Source: Candidatus Pantoea edessiphila (GTDB taxonomy: Bacteria > Pseudomonadota > Gammaproteobacteria > Enterobacterales > Enterobacteriaceae). From it: a DNA stretch of 48,987 nucleotides. Shown here one piece after another: positions 25,015 to 33,930 of the stretch. Location of the stretch: assembly GCF_002933335.1 (NCBI RefSeq), contig NZ_PDKS01000006.1:1-48987 (forward strand), read 5' to 3'. A model generated the notes under the pieces. That model saw only the letters and a program-made list of their open reading frames with translations. It ran no database searches and had not been told where the DNA came from. Within the stretch, counting starts at the first letter, position 1. Every line of letters starts with the position of its first letter. Both the position numbers and the translations under genes were made by a program.

Positions 25015-27090
25015 ATGAATGGAAAAACTTTGTTAGTAGAAATCGGTACTGAGGAACTTCCACCAAAGATGCTATATAGCTTAGCACAGTTATTTTGTAA
25101 AAATATGATGATAGAATTAAATATTTCTCAATTGATGTATCAACAAGTTCTTTGGTTTGCCTCTCCTCGACGTTTAGCTTTAAAAATAATAAATTTATAT
25201 CCTTATCAAATTAATAGAGTTCTTGAAATAAGAGGACCTAAATTAATAGAATCATTTGATGCTAAAGGTTATATAACTGAAACAGCAAAATCATGGTTAC
25301 ATAATAACAAAGTACTTATCTCTGAACTAGAAACTCTATATACTATTAAAGGTGCATGCTTAATTTATCGTAAAACAATTAAAGGGAAAAAAGTAAATTT
25401 ATTATTACCCGTGATAATTGAAAAAGCATTAAAAAAAATAGATTTACCGAAATTAATGCGATGGGGAGAAAGTAATATAAAGTTTATTCGTCCAATTCAT
25501 ACTATTACTATATTATTTGGAGATAAGTTAATTCCATGTTCATTGTTAGGCATCAAATCCAAAAAAATTATTTATGGACACCGTTTCATGGGTAATAGTA
25601 AAATTACTTTGATTAATGCAGATCAATACCCTGATATACTTGCAGAGAAAGGCAAAGTAATTGCAGATTATATAAAACGTAAAGAAATCATAAAAACTGG
25701 AATAGAATTTATGGCAGAAAAGTTAAAAGGCCAAGTATATATTAATGATAAATTATTGCATGAAGTTACATCTTTAGTTGAATGGCCTGTTATTCTTAAT
25801 GCTAACTTTAAAAAAGAATTTTTAAATATTCCACATGAACTATTAATTCATATAATAGAAAATATACAAAAATATTTTACAATATACGACACTAAAGGTA
25901 AATTGCTATCTAAGTTTATTTTGATTAGTAATATAGAATCTAACGATAGAAACATAGTTATTGGTAATGAAAAAGTATTAAATTCTCGTTTAGAAGACGC
26001 TGAATTTTTTTTCAATCATGACAGAAAACATTTCTTAGCAGATAATGTAGTATTATTAGAAAAGGTAGTTTTCCATAAAGAATTAGGTTCTTTGAAGGAT
26101 AAAACGGAAAGAATTATGTTATTATCTAAATGGATTGCTATAAAAATAAGTGCTAATGTAGAATATTCTTTACGTGCTAGTTTATTGTCAAAATGTGATT
26201 TGCTCACTAGAGTAGTATTTGAATATCCTGAAATGCAAGGGATAATGGGTATGCATTTTGCACTTTGTAATGGTGAACATAAAGATGTTGCATTTGCAAT
26301 CAGCGAACAATATAGACCATCTTTTTCTAAGGATGAGATACCTTCTAGTGTAATAGGATGTACATTATCAATTGCTGATAAAATAGATACTTTAGTAGGA
26401 ATGTTTGGGATTCAACAACCTCCAAAAGGAAGCAAAGATCCTTTAGCTCTTCGTCGTGCTGCATTTGGAGTACTACGTATTATAATAGACAAAAAATTGC
26501 CTTTAAATTTACAAGATCTTATTCAAGAATCTGTGACAATTTATCAAGATAAATTTGTTGTTAATAACATCGTTAATAACATTTTGGACTTTATGTTTAG
26601 GCGTCTTCAAAATTTTTATGTTGAATCTGGATATGATATCAATATTTTTAAAGCGGTTTTATCTGTACGCCCATTATATCCATTAGATTTTGATCTTCGC
26701 ATGCAAGCTTTATCAAATTTTCTTTTTCTTAAAGAATCTAATGAATTAATAGTTATAAACAAAAGAGTCTCTAATTGTTTAATAAAATCTAATACTAGAC
26801 TAGCATCCAATTTGATAAATTCGTCTCTACTAAAACAGAAAGAAGAAATAGAATTGACAGATTATATAGCAAAATTAACAGTTAGGTTACAACCATATTT
26901 TACTAAGGGTTTATACATAGAAGCTTTAATAGAATTATCTAAATTAAGATTAACGATAGAAAACTTTTTTAATAAAGTGAAAATTAATACACATGATAAC
27001 AATGTGCATATTAATCGTTTAACATTATTATCAAAAATAAGATCTCTTTTTCTTCAGATTGCAGATATATCTTTATTAAAATCAAAATGA
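25015..27090 (+). CDS. glyS: Glycyl-tRNA synthetase beta subunit
   Basis: GlyS is the tRNA-binding beta subunit. The protein is 691 aa (E. coli 689). It begins with LLVEIGTEELPPKML, has the MRWGESNIKFIRPIH segment, and carries the central IADKIDTLVGMFGIQQPPKGSKDPLALRRAA motif region in two conserved pieces. The C-terminal anticodon-binding part is present but divergent. AAGGG just upstream supports the ATG. Several long A runs do not break the frame. Confidence 0.97.
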   Translation: MNGKTLLVEIGTEELPPKMLYSLAQLFCKNMMIELNISQLMYQQVLWFASPRRLALKIINLYPYQINRVLEIRGPKLIESFDAKGYITETAKSWLHNNKVLISELETLYTIKGACLIYRKTIKGKKVNLLLPVIIEKALKKIDLPKLMRWGESNIKFIRPIHTITILFGDKLIPCSLLGIKSKKIIYGHRFMGNSKITLINADQYPDILAEKGKVIADYIKRKEIIKTGIEFMAEKLKGQVYINDKLLHEVTSLVEWPVILNANFKKEFLNIPHELLIHIIENIQKYFTIYDTKGKLLSKFILISNIESNDRNIVIGNEKVLNSRLEDAEFFFNHDRKHFLADNVVLLEKVVFHKELGSLKDKTERIMLLSKWIAIKISANVEYSLRASLLSKCDLLTRVVFEYPEMQGIMGMHFALCNGEHKDVAFAISEQYRPSFSKDEIPSSVIGCTLSIADKIDTLVGMFGIQQPPKGSKDPLALRRAAFGVLRIIIDKKLPLNLQDLIQESVTIYQDKFVVNNIVNNILDFMFRRLQNFYVESGYDINIFKAVLSVRPLYPLDFDLRMQALSNFLFLKESNELIVINKRVSNCLIKSNTRLASNLINSSLLKQKEEIELTDYIAKLTVRLQPYFTKGLYIEALIELSKLRLTIENFFNKVKINTHDNNVHINRLTLLSKIRSLFLQIADISLLKSK

Positions 27091-27147
27091 AACAATCATA
27101 AAAATTACAATAATTTTATGTTATTATTATTTTATTGGAATTTTACT

Positions 27148-27983
27148 ATGCATAAAAATGAAACACATAATAAAATAAATGCAATTAATATTAAAACAAT
27201 AGTAAAAAAAAAATTTGGAAACAAAATAATCACTGCTGTAATGTGAAAACTGATTTTCTAGCAGAAGAAACGTTTGTTGCGTTAGTGTATAACGGTATAT
27301 CTTATGTTGTTATGATGGTCACTCCTCAAAATTTAGATCTGTTCGCAATTGGATTTTCTCTTTCAGAAGGTATCATTCGTTCTTATATTGATATTTTAAG
27401 TATAGATATTATATTTAATGTGTATGGAGTTGAAATTCAAATTAATATTTCTTCACGTTGTTTTGAAGAGTTTAAAATAAAAAGAAGAGGAATGCTAGGT
27501 AGAACAGGATGTGGTATATGCGGTGTTGAACAATTAGACCAAGTTATTAATTCTAATATTAAACCCCTACCTTTTAGTCAAAAAATAAATCTTAAACATA
27601 TTGATCTTGCAATAAAAAAGCTTAACAAACATCAACCAATAGGAATAGTAACTAATTGCACTCATGTTGCATTATGGATTAATGGTATAGGTGAATTAAT
27701 ATGTGGATATGAAGATATAGGCCGTCATGTAGCTTTAGATAAAGTATTAGGATATATGAGCAAAACAGAAAGTAAAAGTGGTGCAATTTTAATATCTAGT
27801 AGAGCTAGTTATGAAATAGTACAAAAATCTGCTATGTGTTGTGTTGAAATATTATTTGCTTTATCTGCAGCCACAGCATTGGCAGTTAGCCTGGCAGAAA
27901 AATACAATATTACTCTAGTAGGTTTTTCTAAACCTGGATGTTATACTATATATTCTAATCCTCAGAGACTTATTATACAATAG
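27148..27983 (+). CDS. fdhD: FdhD sulfurtransferase, frame broken at an A10 tract
   Basis: FdhD passes sulfur from IscS to the molybdenum cofactor of formate dehydrogenase. The main frame (27243-27983, 246 aa) carries the conserved [12 protein letters not shown] with its CxxC pair, [11 protein letters not shown] and [15 protein letters not shown], but lacks about 30 N-terminal residues. These are found upstream in another frame from ATG 27148, which has GGAA 7 nt before it and reads to a TGA at 27244. An A10 run (27204-27213) sits at the switch; one extra A would join the frames, giving KIWKQNN...FLAEET, which matches E. coli ELWRRDD...DEVAEE. A GTG at 27243 overlaps the upstream stop as ATGTGA, so reinitiation is also possible. 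No formate dehydrogenase gene is nearby. It may be a decaying gene or one rescued by polymerase slippage. Confidence 0.85.
27204..27213 (+). other. A10 homopolymer at the fdhD frame switch
   Basis: Ten consecutive A residues lie between the N-terminal fdhD frame and the main fdhD frame. Eleven (or eight) would make the gene continuous. Transcriptional slippage at such tracts is documented in Buchnera and Blochmannia. Confidence 0.85.
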
Positions 27984-28111
27984 CTATACGGATGAAGTGA
28001 TAATATAATTATATTTATTGTACTAATATTATTAACACATAATTAATGTTCCTTAATTTAAAACAGTTAAATTTTATTAAATCGGATTATTAATATAATT
28101 TGATCTAAACC

Positions 28112-28147
28112 AAGATAAAAAATATCTTAACGTTACTATTAACGTTA
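28112..28147. promoter_or_regulatory. Paired palindromes upstream of sodA
   Basis: The perfect 8-bp palindrome TAACGTTA occurs twice, at 28128-28135 and 28140-28147 (12-bp period). It is directly preceded by a small hairpin AAGATA/TATCTT at 28112-28128. The array ends about 50 bp before the sodA ATG, in an otherwise AT-only leader. It looks like an operator array or a 5' leader structure. No E. coli SoxS, Fur or Fnr site is recognisable. Confidence 0.45.
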
Positions 28148-28196
28148 TAAAAAATATATTTTTATATAAAAAGTAATTTATTTGGAGATTAATAAT

Positions 28197-28814
28197 ATGA
28201 GTTATTCGCTTCCGCAATTATCTTATTCATATGATGCTTTAGAACCATTTTTTGATAAAAAAACCATGGAAATTCATCATACTAAACACCATCAAACTTA
28301 TATAAACAATGCTAATATTGCATTACAAGGTACGGAATTTGCTGAACTACCAGTTGAAGATTTGATTACTAAATTACATGAACTGCCTGTTAGTATACGA
28401 GGGACTATAATCAATAACGTTGGTGGTCATTTTAATCATTCTTTTTTTTGGAATACTTTAAAACCAAATAGTATTTTAACAGGAAATTTAAAACACGCGA
28501 TTGAAAATAAATTTAATAACATTTTGAAATTTCAGGAAGAATTTGAAAAAATTGCTTTATCACGTTTTGGATCTGGATGGGTATGGTTAATAAAGGAAAA
28601 CAATCAATTATCTATTGTGTCTACCGCAAATCAAGATAATCCTTTAATGGGAAAATTAATTTCTGGTGTTTCTGGTTATCCAATTATAGGTTTAGATGTA
28701 TGGGAACATGCATATTATCTTAAATATCAGAATAGAAGAATTGATTATATAAAATCTTTTTGGAATATAGTTGATTGGAGTAAAGCAGGAGAAAGATTTG
28801 AATTACAAATTTAG
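28197..28814 (+). CDS. sodA: Superoxide dismutase, Mn/Fe type (SodA-like)
   Basis: This enzyme converts superoxide to oxygen and hydrogen peroxide in the cytoplasm. The protein is 205 aa (E. coli SodA 206). The metal ligands are visible: the His in [13 protein letters not shown], the His in FNHSFFW, and Asp and His in DVWEHAYY. Similarity is higher to Mn SodA than to SodB. I chose ATG 28197 with GGAG at 28184-28187; an upstream frame extension adds MEINN without support. A terminator follows at 28836. fdhD and sodA are also near each other in E. coli. Confidence 0.97.
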   Translation: MSYSLPQLSYSYDALEPFFDKKTMEIHHTKHHQTYINNANIALQGTEFAELPVEDLITKLHELPVSIRGTIINNVGGHFNHSFFWNTLKPNSILTGNLKHAIENKFNNILKFQEEFEKIALSRFGSGWVWLIKENNQLSIVSTANQDNPLMGKLISGVSGYPIIGLDVWEHAYYLKYQNRRIDYIKSFWNIVDWSKAGERFELQI

Positions 28815-29171
28815 TGAAATAAATATTAAAAATATAAACCGTTGAAAGAAATTTCACGGTTTTCTATAAAAATCAAGAACAACCTATCTTTAATGTGATT
28901 AAAAACAAAAAAATATTAAAAAATTTTAATCAACAATAAATTTCAAATATATTTTTTTGACAAATAGAAGTTAATTATCTTTACTTTCATTATGATTTAT
29001 TTAAATTTAAATGTCATCTTAATGATAATAATATTCAAGTAAATTATTAATCATATCTTAATAAATTTTATTTTATATTAGCAGCTGAAGAAAGGATAAC
29101 TTATTAAAGTTATATTTTATATTTTATTTTTCCTTTTAAAGCAATGACATATCTCTAATGGAGATCTATTA
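28815..29171. other. Spacer between sodA and dppA
   Basis: These 357 bp hold the sodA terminator at 28836-28866 and the dppA ribosome binding site near 29160; nothing else coding is visible. A dppA promoter is likely but not clear. Confidence 0.5.
28836..28866 (+). terminator. Rho-independent terminator of sodA
   Basis: AAACCG pairs with CGGTTT and TGAAA pairs with TTTCA around a single bulged T, closing a GAAA tetraloop. The stem runs into a short T tract (TTTTCT). It lies 22 nt after the sodA stop and is the best intrinsic terminator in the window. Confidence 0.7.
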
Positions 29172-30842
29172 ATGCTCGCAAAATTGCATTGCAAAAAGAA
29201 TAGTAATTATTACAACAGTATTAATGATCATTTTAATATGATTAAATTTAGAATTATTTTAAAGTTTATTGGTGTATTTTTTTTAATAATATCTCCTAAT
29301 ATTCAAGCAAAAACTTTAATATATTGTTCTGAAGGTTCACCAGAAGGTTTTAACCCGCAATTATTTGCTTCAAATACTACTTATGATGCTAGTTCTGTTC
29401 CTATATATAATAGATTAGTTGAGTTTAAAAAAGGTACTATTGATCTTGAACCAGGACTAGCTGAATCATGGGAGATTAGTCCAGATGGCAAGATCTATAC
29501 TTTTACTTTACGTAAAGGGGTAAAATGGCAATCTACTGAATATTTTAAGCCAACTAGAGAATTTAATGCTGATGATGTAATTTTTACCTTTGATCGTCAA
29601 CTTAATAAAGAAAATAAATATCATAAGATTTCTGGAGGTGATTACAAATATTTCAAAAAAACTGGAATGTCTAGATTAATCAAAAAAATTAAAAAAATTG
29701 ATGACAATAAAGTAAGATTTTACCTGAATTCTTCAGAAGTATCTTTTATTTCCAATTTAGCTATGGATTTTGCATCTATTCTTTCAAAAGAATATTCAGA
29801 ATATTTACTGAAAGAAGGGAAACCTGAAAAAATGGATACTAATCCAGTAGGAACAGGACCTTTTAAACTAGTAGATTATCAAAAGGATGTTAATATAATA
29901 TATAAAGCTAATCCTGACTATTGGGGAGTTAAACCAAAGATTGATAATTTAATATTTTCTATTACGCCAGATCCTTCAGTTCGTTATCAAAAAATTAAAA
30001 GTGGTAAATGTCATATTATGTCTTATCCAAAGACATCTGATTTAGAAAGTATGAAGAAAGATAAAAACATAAATATTATGAAACAAAATAGATTAAATGT
30101 TGATTTTATTGCATTTAACACTGTGAAAAAACCGCTTAATAAAGTGGAGGTACGTAAAGCTTTATCTATTGCTATAAATAGAGAAGCAATTTTACATTCT
30201 ATCTACAAAAATAATGGAGAAATTTCAGAAAATATTGTACCATCAATGATTTTGGGTTATAACAAATCAATTAAAAATAATGAATATGATCCTGTAAAAG
30301 CTAAAAAGATGTTAAAACAATCAGGATTAAAAAATGGTTTATCAATTAATTTATGGACAATACCTGAAGAACAAAAAAATACTTCTTATGATATAAATCG
30401 CATGGCTGACATGATCAAAGCGGATTGGGCAAAAATTGGAGTTAAAACTAAAATAGTTAATTATAAATTAAATGAATATTTGAAACGTGCACAAGACGGT
30501 GAACACCATGCAATGATAATGGGTTGGAATGGTAGTAATGGAGATCCTGACCATTTATTTAGTTCAATATTTAATTGTGATTTATCTAGAGAATCACATT
30601 ATAATTATTGTTATTGGTGCTATAGACCTTTTATTGAAAAAATTGATTTAGCTCGTTCTACAACTAATATTAAAAAACGCATTGATTTTTATAGACATGC
30701 ACAAATGATTATGAATAGTCAAACACCTATCTTTATAATCGCACATGCACAAACATTTGAACCAGTGAATAAAAAAGTTGTAGGTTACTTAGTTGATCCA
30801 CTAGGTAAACACCATTTTGATAGCGTTGATCTTAATGAGTAA
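29172..30842 (+). CDS. dppA: Dipeptide ABC transporter periplasmic binding protein DppA (orphan)
   Basis: DppA binds dipeptides (and in E. coli also heme) in the periplasm for the DppBCDF transporter. After the signal peptide the protein matches E. coli DppA closely: KTLIYCSEGSPEGFNPQLF at the mature start and VGYLVDPLGKHHFDSVDL at the end. ATG 29172 has an ideal GGAG 8 nt upstream but gives an extra 22-residue N-terminus; ATG 29238 gives a standard signal peptide (MIKFRIILKF..., cleaved after NIQA) but no ribosome binding site. The full frame is 556 aa (E. coli 535). No dppBCDF follows; 675 bp of non-coding DNA separates it from trxA. Confidence 0.93.
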   Translation: MLAKLHCKKNSNYYNSINDHFNMIKFRIILKFIGVFFLIISPNIQAKTLIYCSEGSPEGFNPQLFASNTTYDASSVPIYNRLVEFKKGTIDLEPGLAESWEISPDGKIYTFTLRKGVKWQSTEYFKPTREFNADDVIFTFDRQLNKENKYHKISGGDYKYFKKTGMSRLIKKIKKIDDNKVRFYLNSSEVSFISNLAMDFASILSKEYSEYLLKEGKPEKMDTNPVGTGPFKLVDYQKDVNIIYKANPDYWGVKPKIDNLIFSITPDPSVRYQKIKSGKCHIMSYPKTSDLESMKKDKNINIMKQNRLNVDFIAFNTVKKPLNKVEVRKALSIAINREAILHSIYKNNGEISENIVPSMILGYNKSIKNNEYDPVKAKKMLKQSGLKNGLSINLWTIPEEQKNTSYDINRMADMIKADWAKIGVKTKIVNYKLNEYLKRAQDGEHHAMIMGWNGSNGDPDHLFSSIFNCDLSRESHYNYCYWCYRPFIEKIDLARSTTNIKKRIDFYRHAQMIMNSQTPIFIIAHAQTFEPVNKKVVGYLVDPLGKHHFDSVDLNE

Positions 30843-31517
30843 TAATGTAGTTTTTTTCCTAATTTAAATATTGATTAATATTACAGTTAAAACAAGATAT
30901 TAAGAGTAGAAATAATATAAAGCAACATAATCGATAAAATTAATAATTAATTTAAAACATATAAAGTTATTATAAAAAAATAATGTACCACATTTTAAAA
31001 CAACGCAAATTACTTATCTGTAATATGTTATTGTAATAATTTGTGGTACTAATTGTTTAGTTTAGTTATATAATAATTATTACTTAAATAAAGCTGTTTT
31101 ATTTTATTATTAAATAACGATTTGTATTTTTATTGTATGATAAATTATCATTACAAAATTATATTATAATCGTTTTCTAATTAAGAAATTATACTTAATT
31201 AGTTTTGTTGATAGGTAATAAATATAAATTTAGTATTGATTTTTTTTAATTAATTTATTATAATCTATCAGACATATCTCAGATATTGGGATATATATAA
31301 GATAACATTGTTCAACGAAATTACACACTGTTCAACTATATGTTAAGACTTAAGAAGAGTTAATTAATATTCAAGTATTATCTAATTTTTAATCAAATTA
31401 ATTTCAAATTGGTTGTTTTTATATTAATATTTGGAATATAATTATTGGTAATATTTTTTTGGCAGTATTTCTTTTTTTCTTATATACAAAACATTACTAT
31501 TATATTTGGAGTTGTAA
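30843..31517. other. 675-bp non-coding gap between dppA and trxA
   Basis: This is the longest gap in the window. No frame resembling dppB or another gene is visible. It contains a nested inverted repeat (30985-31049) and a pair of 8-bp direct repeats TGTTCAAC 20 bp apart (31309-31316, 31329-31336). It probably holds the trxA promoter. The rest is AT-rich spacer. Confidence 0.55.
30985..31049 (+). promoter_or_regulatory. Nested inverted repeat between dppA and trxA
   Basis: GTACCACA at 30985-30992 pairs perfectly with TGTGGTAC at 31042-31049. Between them ATTAC/GTAAT (31009-31013, 31020-31024) forms an inner stem. The outer arms are unusually GC-rich for this DNA. It could be a structured RNA, an end signal for dppA or a relic of a lost element. 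Confidence 0.35.
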
Positions 31518-31853
31518 ATGAGTAGCGATAGAATTATAAATCTAAACGATAGTAATTTTGATGAAACTATTTTAAAAGATGGCGTTACCGCGTTAGTTGA
31601 TTTTTGGGCTGATTGGTGTGGACCGTGTAAAACTATGTCGCTAATTATCGATGAAATCGCAGAAGAATACAAAGATAGCTTAATTGTTGCCAAACTTAAT
31701 GTTGATGAAAATCCTGAAAAAGCACAAAAGTATGGAATTCGTGGTATTCCAACATTGCAGTTGTTCAAAAATGGTAAAACTATAGCAACAAAAGTAGGTT
31801 CTCTATCTAAATCTCAATTAAAAGACTTTTTAGATAAAAAGTTGATAAAATAA
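31518..31853 (+). CDS. trxA: Thioredoxin 1
   Basis: TrxA reduces protein disulfides with thioredoxin reductase. The protein is 111 aa (E. coli 109). The active site WCGPC is at about residues 34-38 within [12 protein letters not shown], and the cis-proline motif RGIPTLQLF follows. GGAG lies 6 nt before the ATG. rho follows, as in E. coli. Confidence 0.98.
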   Translation: MSSDRIINLNDSNFDETILKDGVTALVDFWADWCGPCKTMSLIIDEIAEEYKDSLIVAKLNVDENPEKAQKYGIRGIPTLQLFKNGKTIATKVGSLSKSQLKDFLDKKLIK

Positions 31854-32080
31854 TTAAAAATAATGTATAAGAGATTTATTATCATGATAAACATAACTTA
31901 TTCAAAATAATATTTAACTTTAATTGATAGTTTTTATCCAATGATAAATTATTTGATAAATTAGTATTTTCCTATTTCAGTGTCGTTATTTTTAATATTT
32001 ATATTCCCGGATGATTATTGTTTTAGGATTATTATATAAGTAATGGCCATAAGGTGTAATAGGTTATTTGTTATATTGAT

Positions 32081-32098
32081 CTCGAATATTATTTCGAG
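32081..32098 (+). promoter_or_regulatory. Hairpin in the rho leader
   Basis: CTCGAA/TTCGAG (6 bp, loop TATTAT) lies 40 nt before the rho ATG. The leader also contains CCCTCCTCTG instead of a Shine-Dalgarno sequence. In E. coli rho is autoregulated by attenuation in its leader; whether this one is functional is unknown. Confidence 0.35.
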
Positions 32099-32138
32099 TA
32101 ATATTGTAGCCCTCCTCTGATTTTAAGAACCCATCAAT

Positions 32139-33398
32139 ATGAATCTTACCAAATTAAAAAACACACCCGTTTCTGAATTAATAAAGTTAGTGGAAAAAAT
32201 GGGTCTAGATAACCAGGCTCGAATGCGGAAACAAGACATCATTTTTTCAATTTTAAAACAACATTCAAAAAGTGGTGAAGATATTTTTGGTAACGGAGTG
32301 TTAGAAATATTACAAGATGGATTTGGATTTTTACGTTCTGGAGATAGTTCTTATTTGGCTGGTCCAGATGATATTTATGTTTCTCCCAGTCAAATACGTA
32401 GGTTTAATCTACGTACAGGAGATACGATTTCTGGTAAAATTCGTCCTCCTAAAGAAGGAGAGCGTTATTTTGCATTATTAAAAGTTAATGAAGTTAATTA
32501 TGATAAACCTGAAAATTCACGTAATAAAATTTTGTTCGAAAACCTTACACCACTACATGCTAATCACCGTTTGAGGATGGAACGTGGAAACGGTTCTACG
32601 GAAGACCTGACAACTCGTGTGCTCGATTTAGCTTCACCGATTGGTTTAGGTCAACGTGGATTAATAGTCGCTCCTCCTAAGGCAGGTAAAACAATGTTAT
32701 TACAAAATATTGCTCAGAGTTTAGCCCATAATTATCCTAGTTGTGTGTTAATGGTACTTCTTATAGATGAAAGACCAGAAGAAGTCACTGAGATGCAAAG
32801 ATTAGTTAAAGGTGAAGTAATAGCATCCACTTTTGATGAACCAGCCTCTAGACATGTTCAAGTTGCTGAAATGGTTATTGAAAAAGCTAAACGCTTAGTG
32901 GAACATAAAAAAGATGTGGTTGTATTACTTGATTCTATTACTCGTCTTGCTCGTGCTTATAATACAGTAGTGCCAGCTTCTGGCAAAGTGTTAACTGGCG
33001 GTGTAGATGCAAATGCATTACACCGCCCTAAAAGATTCTTTGGAGCAGCAAGGAATGTAGAAGAAGGTGGCAGTTTAACTATCATTGCAACTGCTTTAGT
33101 GGATACTGGTTCCAAAATGGATGAAGTAATTTATGAGGAATTTAAAGGAACAGGAAACATGGAATTACATCTATCGAGAAAAATTGCTGAAAAAAGAGTA
33201 TTTCCAGCAATTGACTATAATCGTTCAGGTACACGTAAAGAAGAACTGTTAACTTTACAAGAAGAATTGCAAAAAATGTGGATTTTACGCAAAATCATGC
33301 ATCCTATGGGGGAAATAGATGCAATGGAATTCTTAATTAATAAATTAGCTATGACTAAAACTAACGATGATTTTTTTGATATGATGAAACGTTCTTAA
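32139..33398 (+). CDS. rho: Transcription termination factor Rho
   Basis: Rho is the hexameric RNA helicase that ends transcription at Rho-dependent sites. The protein is 419 aa, the E. coli length. It has the N-terminal RNA-binding domain ([13 protein letters not shown]), the P-loop PPKAGKT near residue 178, the [12 protein letters not shown] segment and the secondary RNA-binding Q-loop region. No Shine-Dalgarno sequence is visible before the ATG. In E. coli the enterobacterial common antigen genes follow; here the tRNA cluster does. Confidence 0.99.
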   Translation: MNLTKLKNTPVSELIKLVEKMGLDNQARMRKQDIIFSILKQHSKSGEDIFGNGVLEILQDGFGFLRSGDSSYLAGPDDIYVSPSQIRRFNLRTGDTISGKIRPPKEGERYFALLKVNEVNYDKPENSRNKILFENLTPLHANHRLRMERGNGSTEDLTTRVLDLASPIGLGQRGLIVAPPKAGKTMLLQNIAQSLAHNYPSCVLMVLLIDERPEEVTEMQRLVKGEVIASTFDEPASRHVQVAEMVIEKAKRLVEHKKDVVVLLDSITRLARAYNTVVPASGKVLTGGVDANALHRPKRFFGAARNVEEGGSLTIIATALVDTGSKMDEVIYEEFKGTGNMELHLSRKIAEKRVFPAIDYNRSGTRKEELLTLQEELQKMWILRKIMHPMGEIDAMEFLINKLAMTKTNDDFFDMMKRS

Positions 33399-33406
33399 AA
33401 ATCATA

Positions 33407-33434
33407 AACAATATTTTTATTAACCAATATTGTT
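33407..33434 (+). terminator. Hairpin after rho
   Basis: A 9-bp perfect stem AACAATATT/AATATTGTT with a 10-nt loop lies just after the rho stop. No T tract follows, so it is a weak terminator candidate or an mRNA-stabilising structure. Confidence 0.35.
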
Positions 33435-33615
33435 AAAGATATTTATTATAAATTAGTCATATTATTGGATATCATATATATCTCAATAAGTTTATTGACA
33501 TATAATCATTATTAATAAACATATTTTATGTTATTATAATTGTAATTTGATATTCTAAGTTATTAATTTGTCATAATTGGCAATTAATAGCAAATATTTG
33601 AAATAATTTTTCTAT

Positions 33616-33692
33616 GCGCCTGTAGCTCAGTTGGATAGAGCGCTGTCCTCCGAAGACAGAAGACTCGGGTTCAAATCCTGTCGGGCGCACCA
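33616..33692 (+). tRNA. argX: tRNA-Arg (CCG)
   Basis: This is a 77-nt cloverleaf with acceptor GCGCCTG / CGGGCGC and anticodon loop CTCCGAA (anticodon CCG). The 3' CCA is encoded. It corresponds to E. coli argX, first gene of the argX-hisR-leuT-proM cluster; the neighbours agree except that leuT is missing. Confidence 0.97.
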
Positions 33693-33754
33693 TGATGTTT
33701 TATGAATGAGTATACAATATGATATAAACATGATATAATAATAAGTTGATTATT

Positions 33755-33831
33755 GGTGGCTATAGCTCAGTTGGTAGAGTCCTGGATTGTGATTCCAGTA
33801 GTCGTGGGTTCAAGTCCCACTAGTCACCCCA
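33755..33831 (+). tRNA. hisR: tRNA-His (GTG)
   Basis: The cloverleaf has acceptor GTGGCTA / TAGTCAC (one G-T pair), the extra G at position -1 opposite C73 that marks tRNA-His, and anticodon loop TTGTGAT (GTG). CCA is encoded. In E. coli leuT comes next; here tRNA-Pro follows after 7 bp, so leuT has been deleted. Confidence 0.97.
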
Positions 33832-33838
33832 AACATTA

Positions 33839-33912
33839 CGGCGGGTAGCGCAGTTTGGTAGCGCAACTGGTTTGGGACCAGTGGGTCGGAGGTTCAAATC
33901 CTCTCTCGCCGA
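33839..33912 (+). tRNA. proM: tRNA-Pro (TGG)
   Basis: The cloverleaf has acceptor CGGCGGG / CTCGCCG and anticodon loop TTTGGGA (TGG), matching E. coli proM. The encoded 3' end has decayed: TCA stands where E. coli has CCA, so a CCA-adding enzyme is needed. It ends 18 bp before the convergent end of hemD. Confidence 0.96.
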
Positions 33913-33930
33913 TCAATTTAAAATCAATCA

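Noticed and set aside
27148-27246. Independent 32-aa gene upstream of fdhD
   Set aside because: Its sequence and position fit the missing FdhD N-terminus better than a separate gene.
31442-31768. 108-aa frame antisense to trxA
   Set aside because: It mirrors the conserved trxA coding sequence; no independent support.
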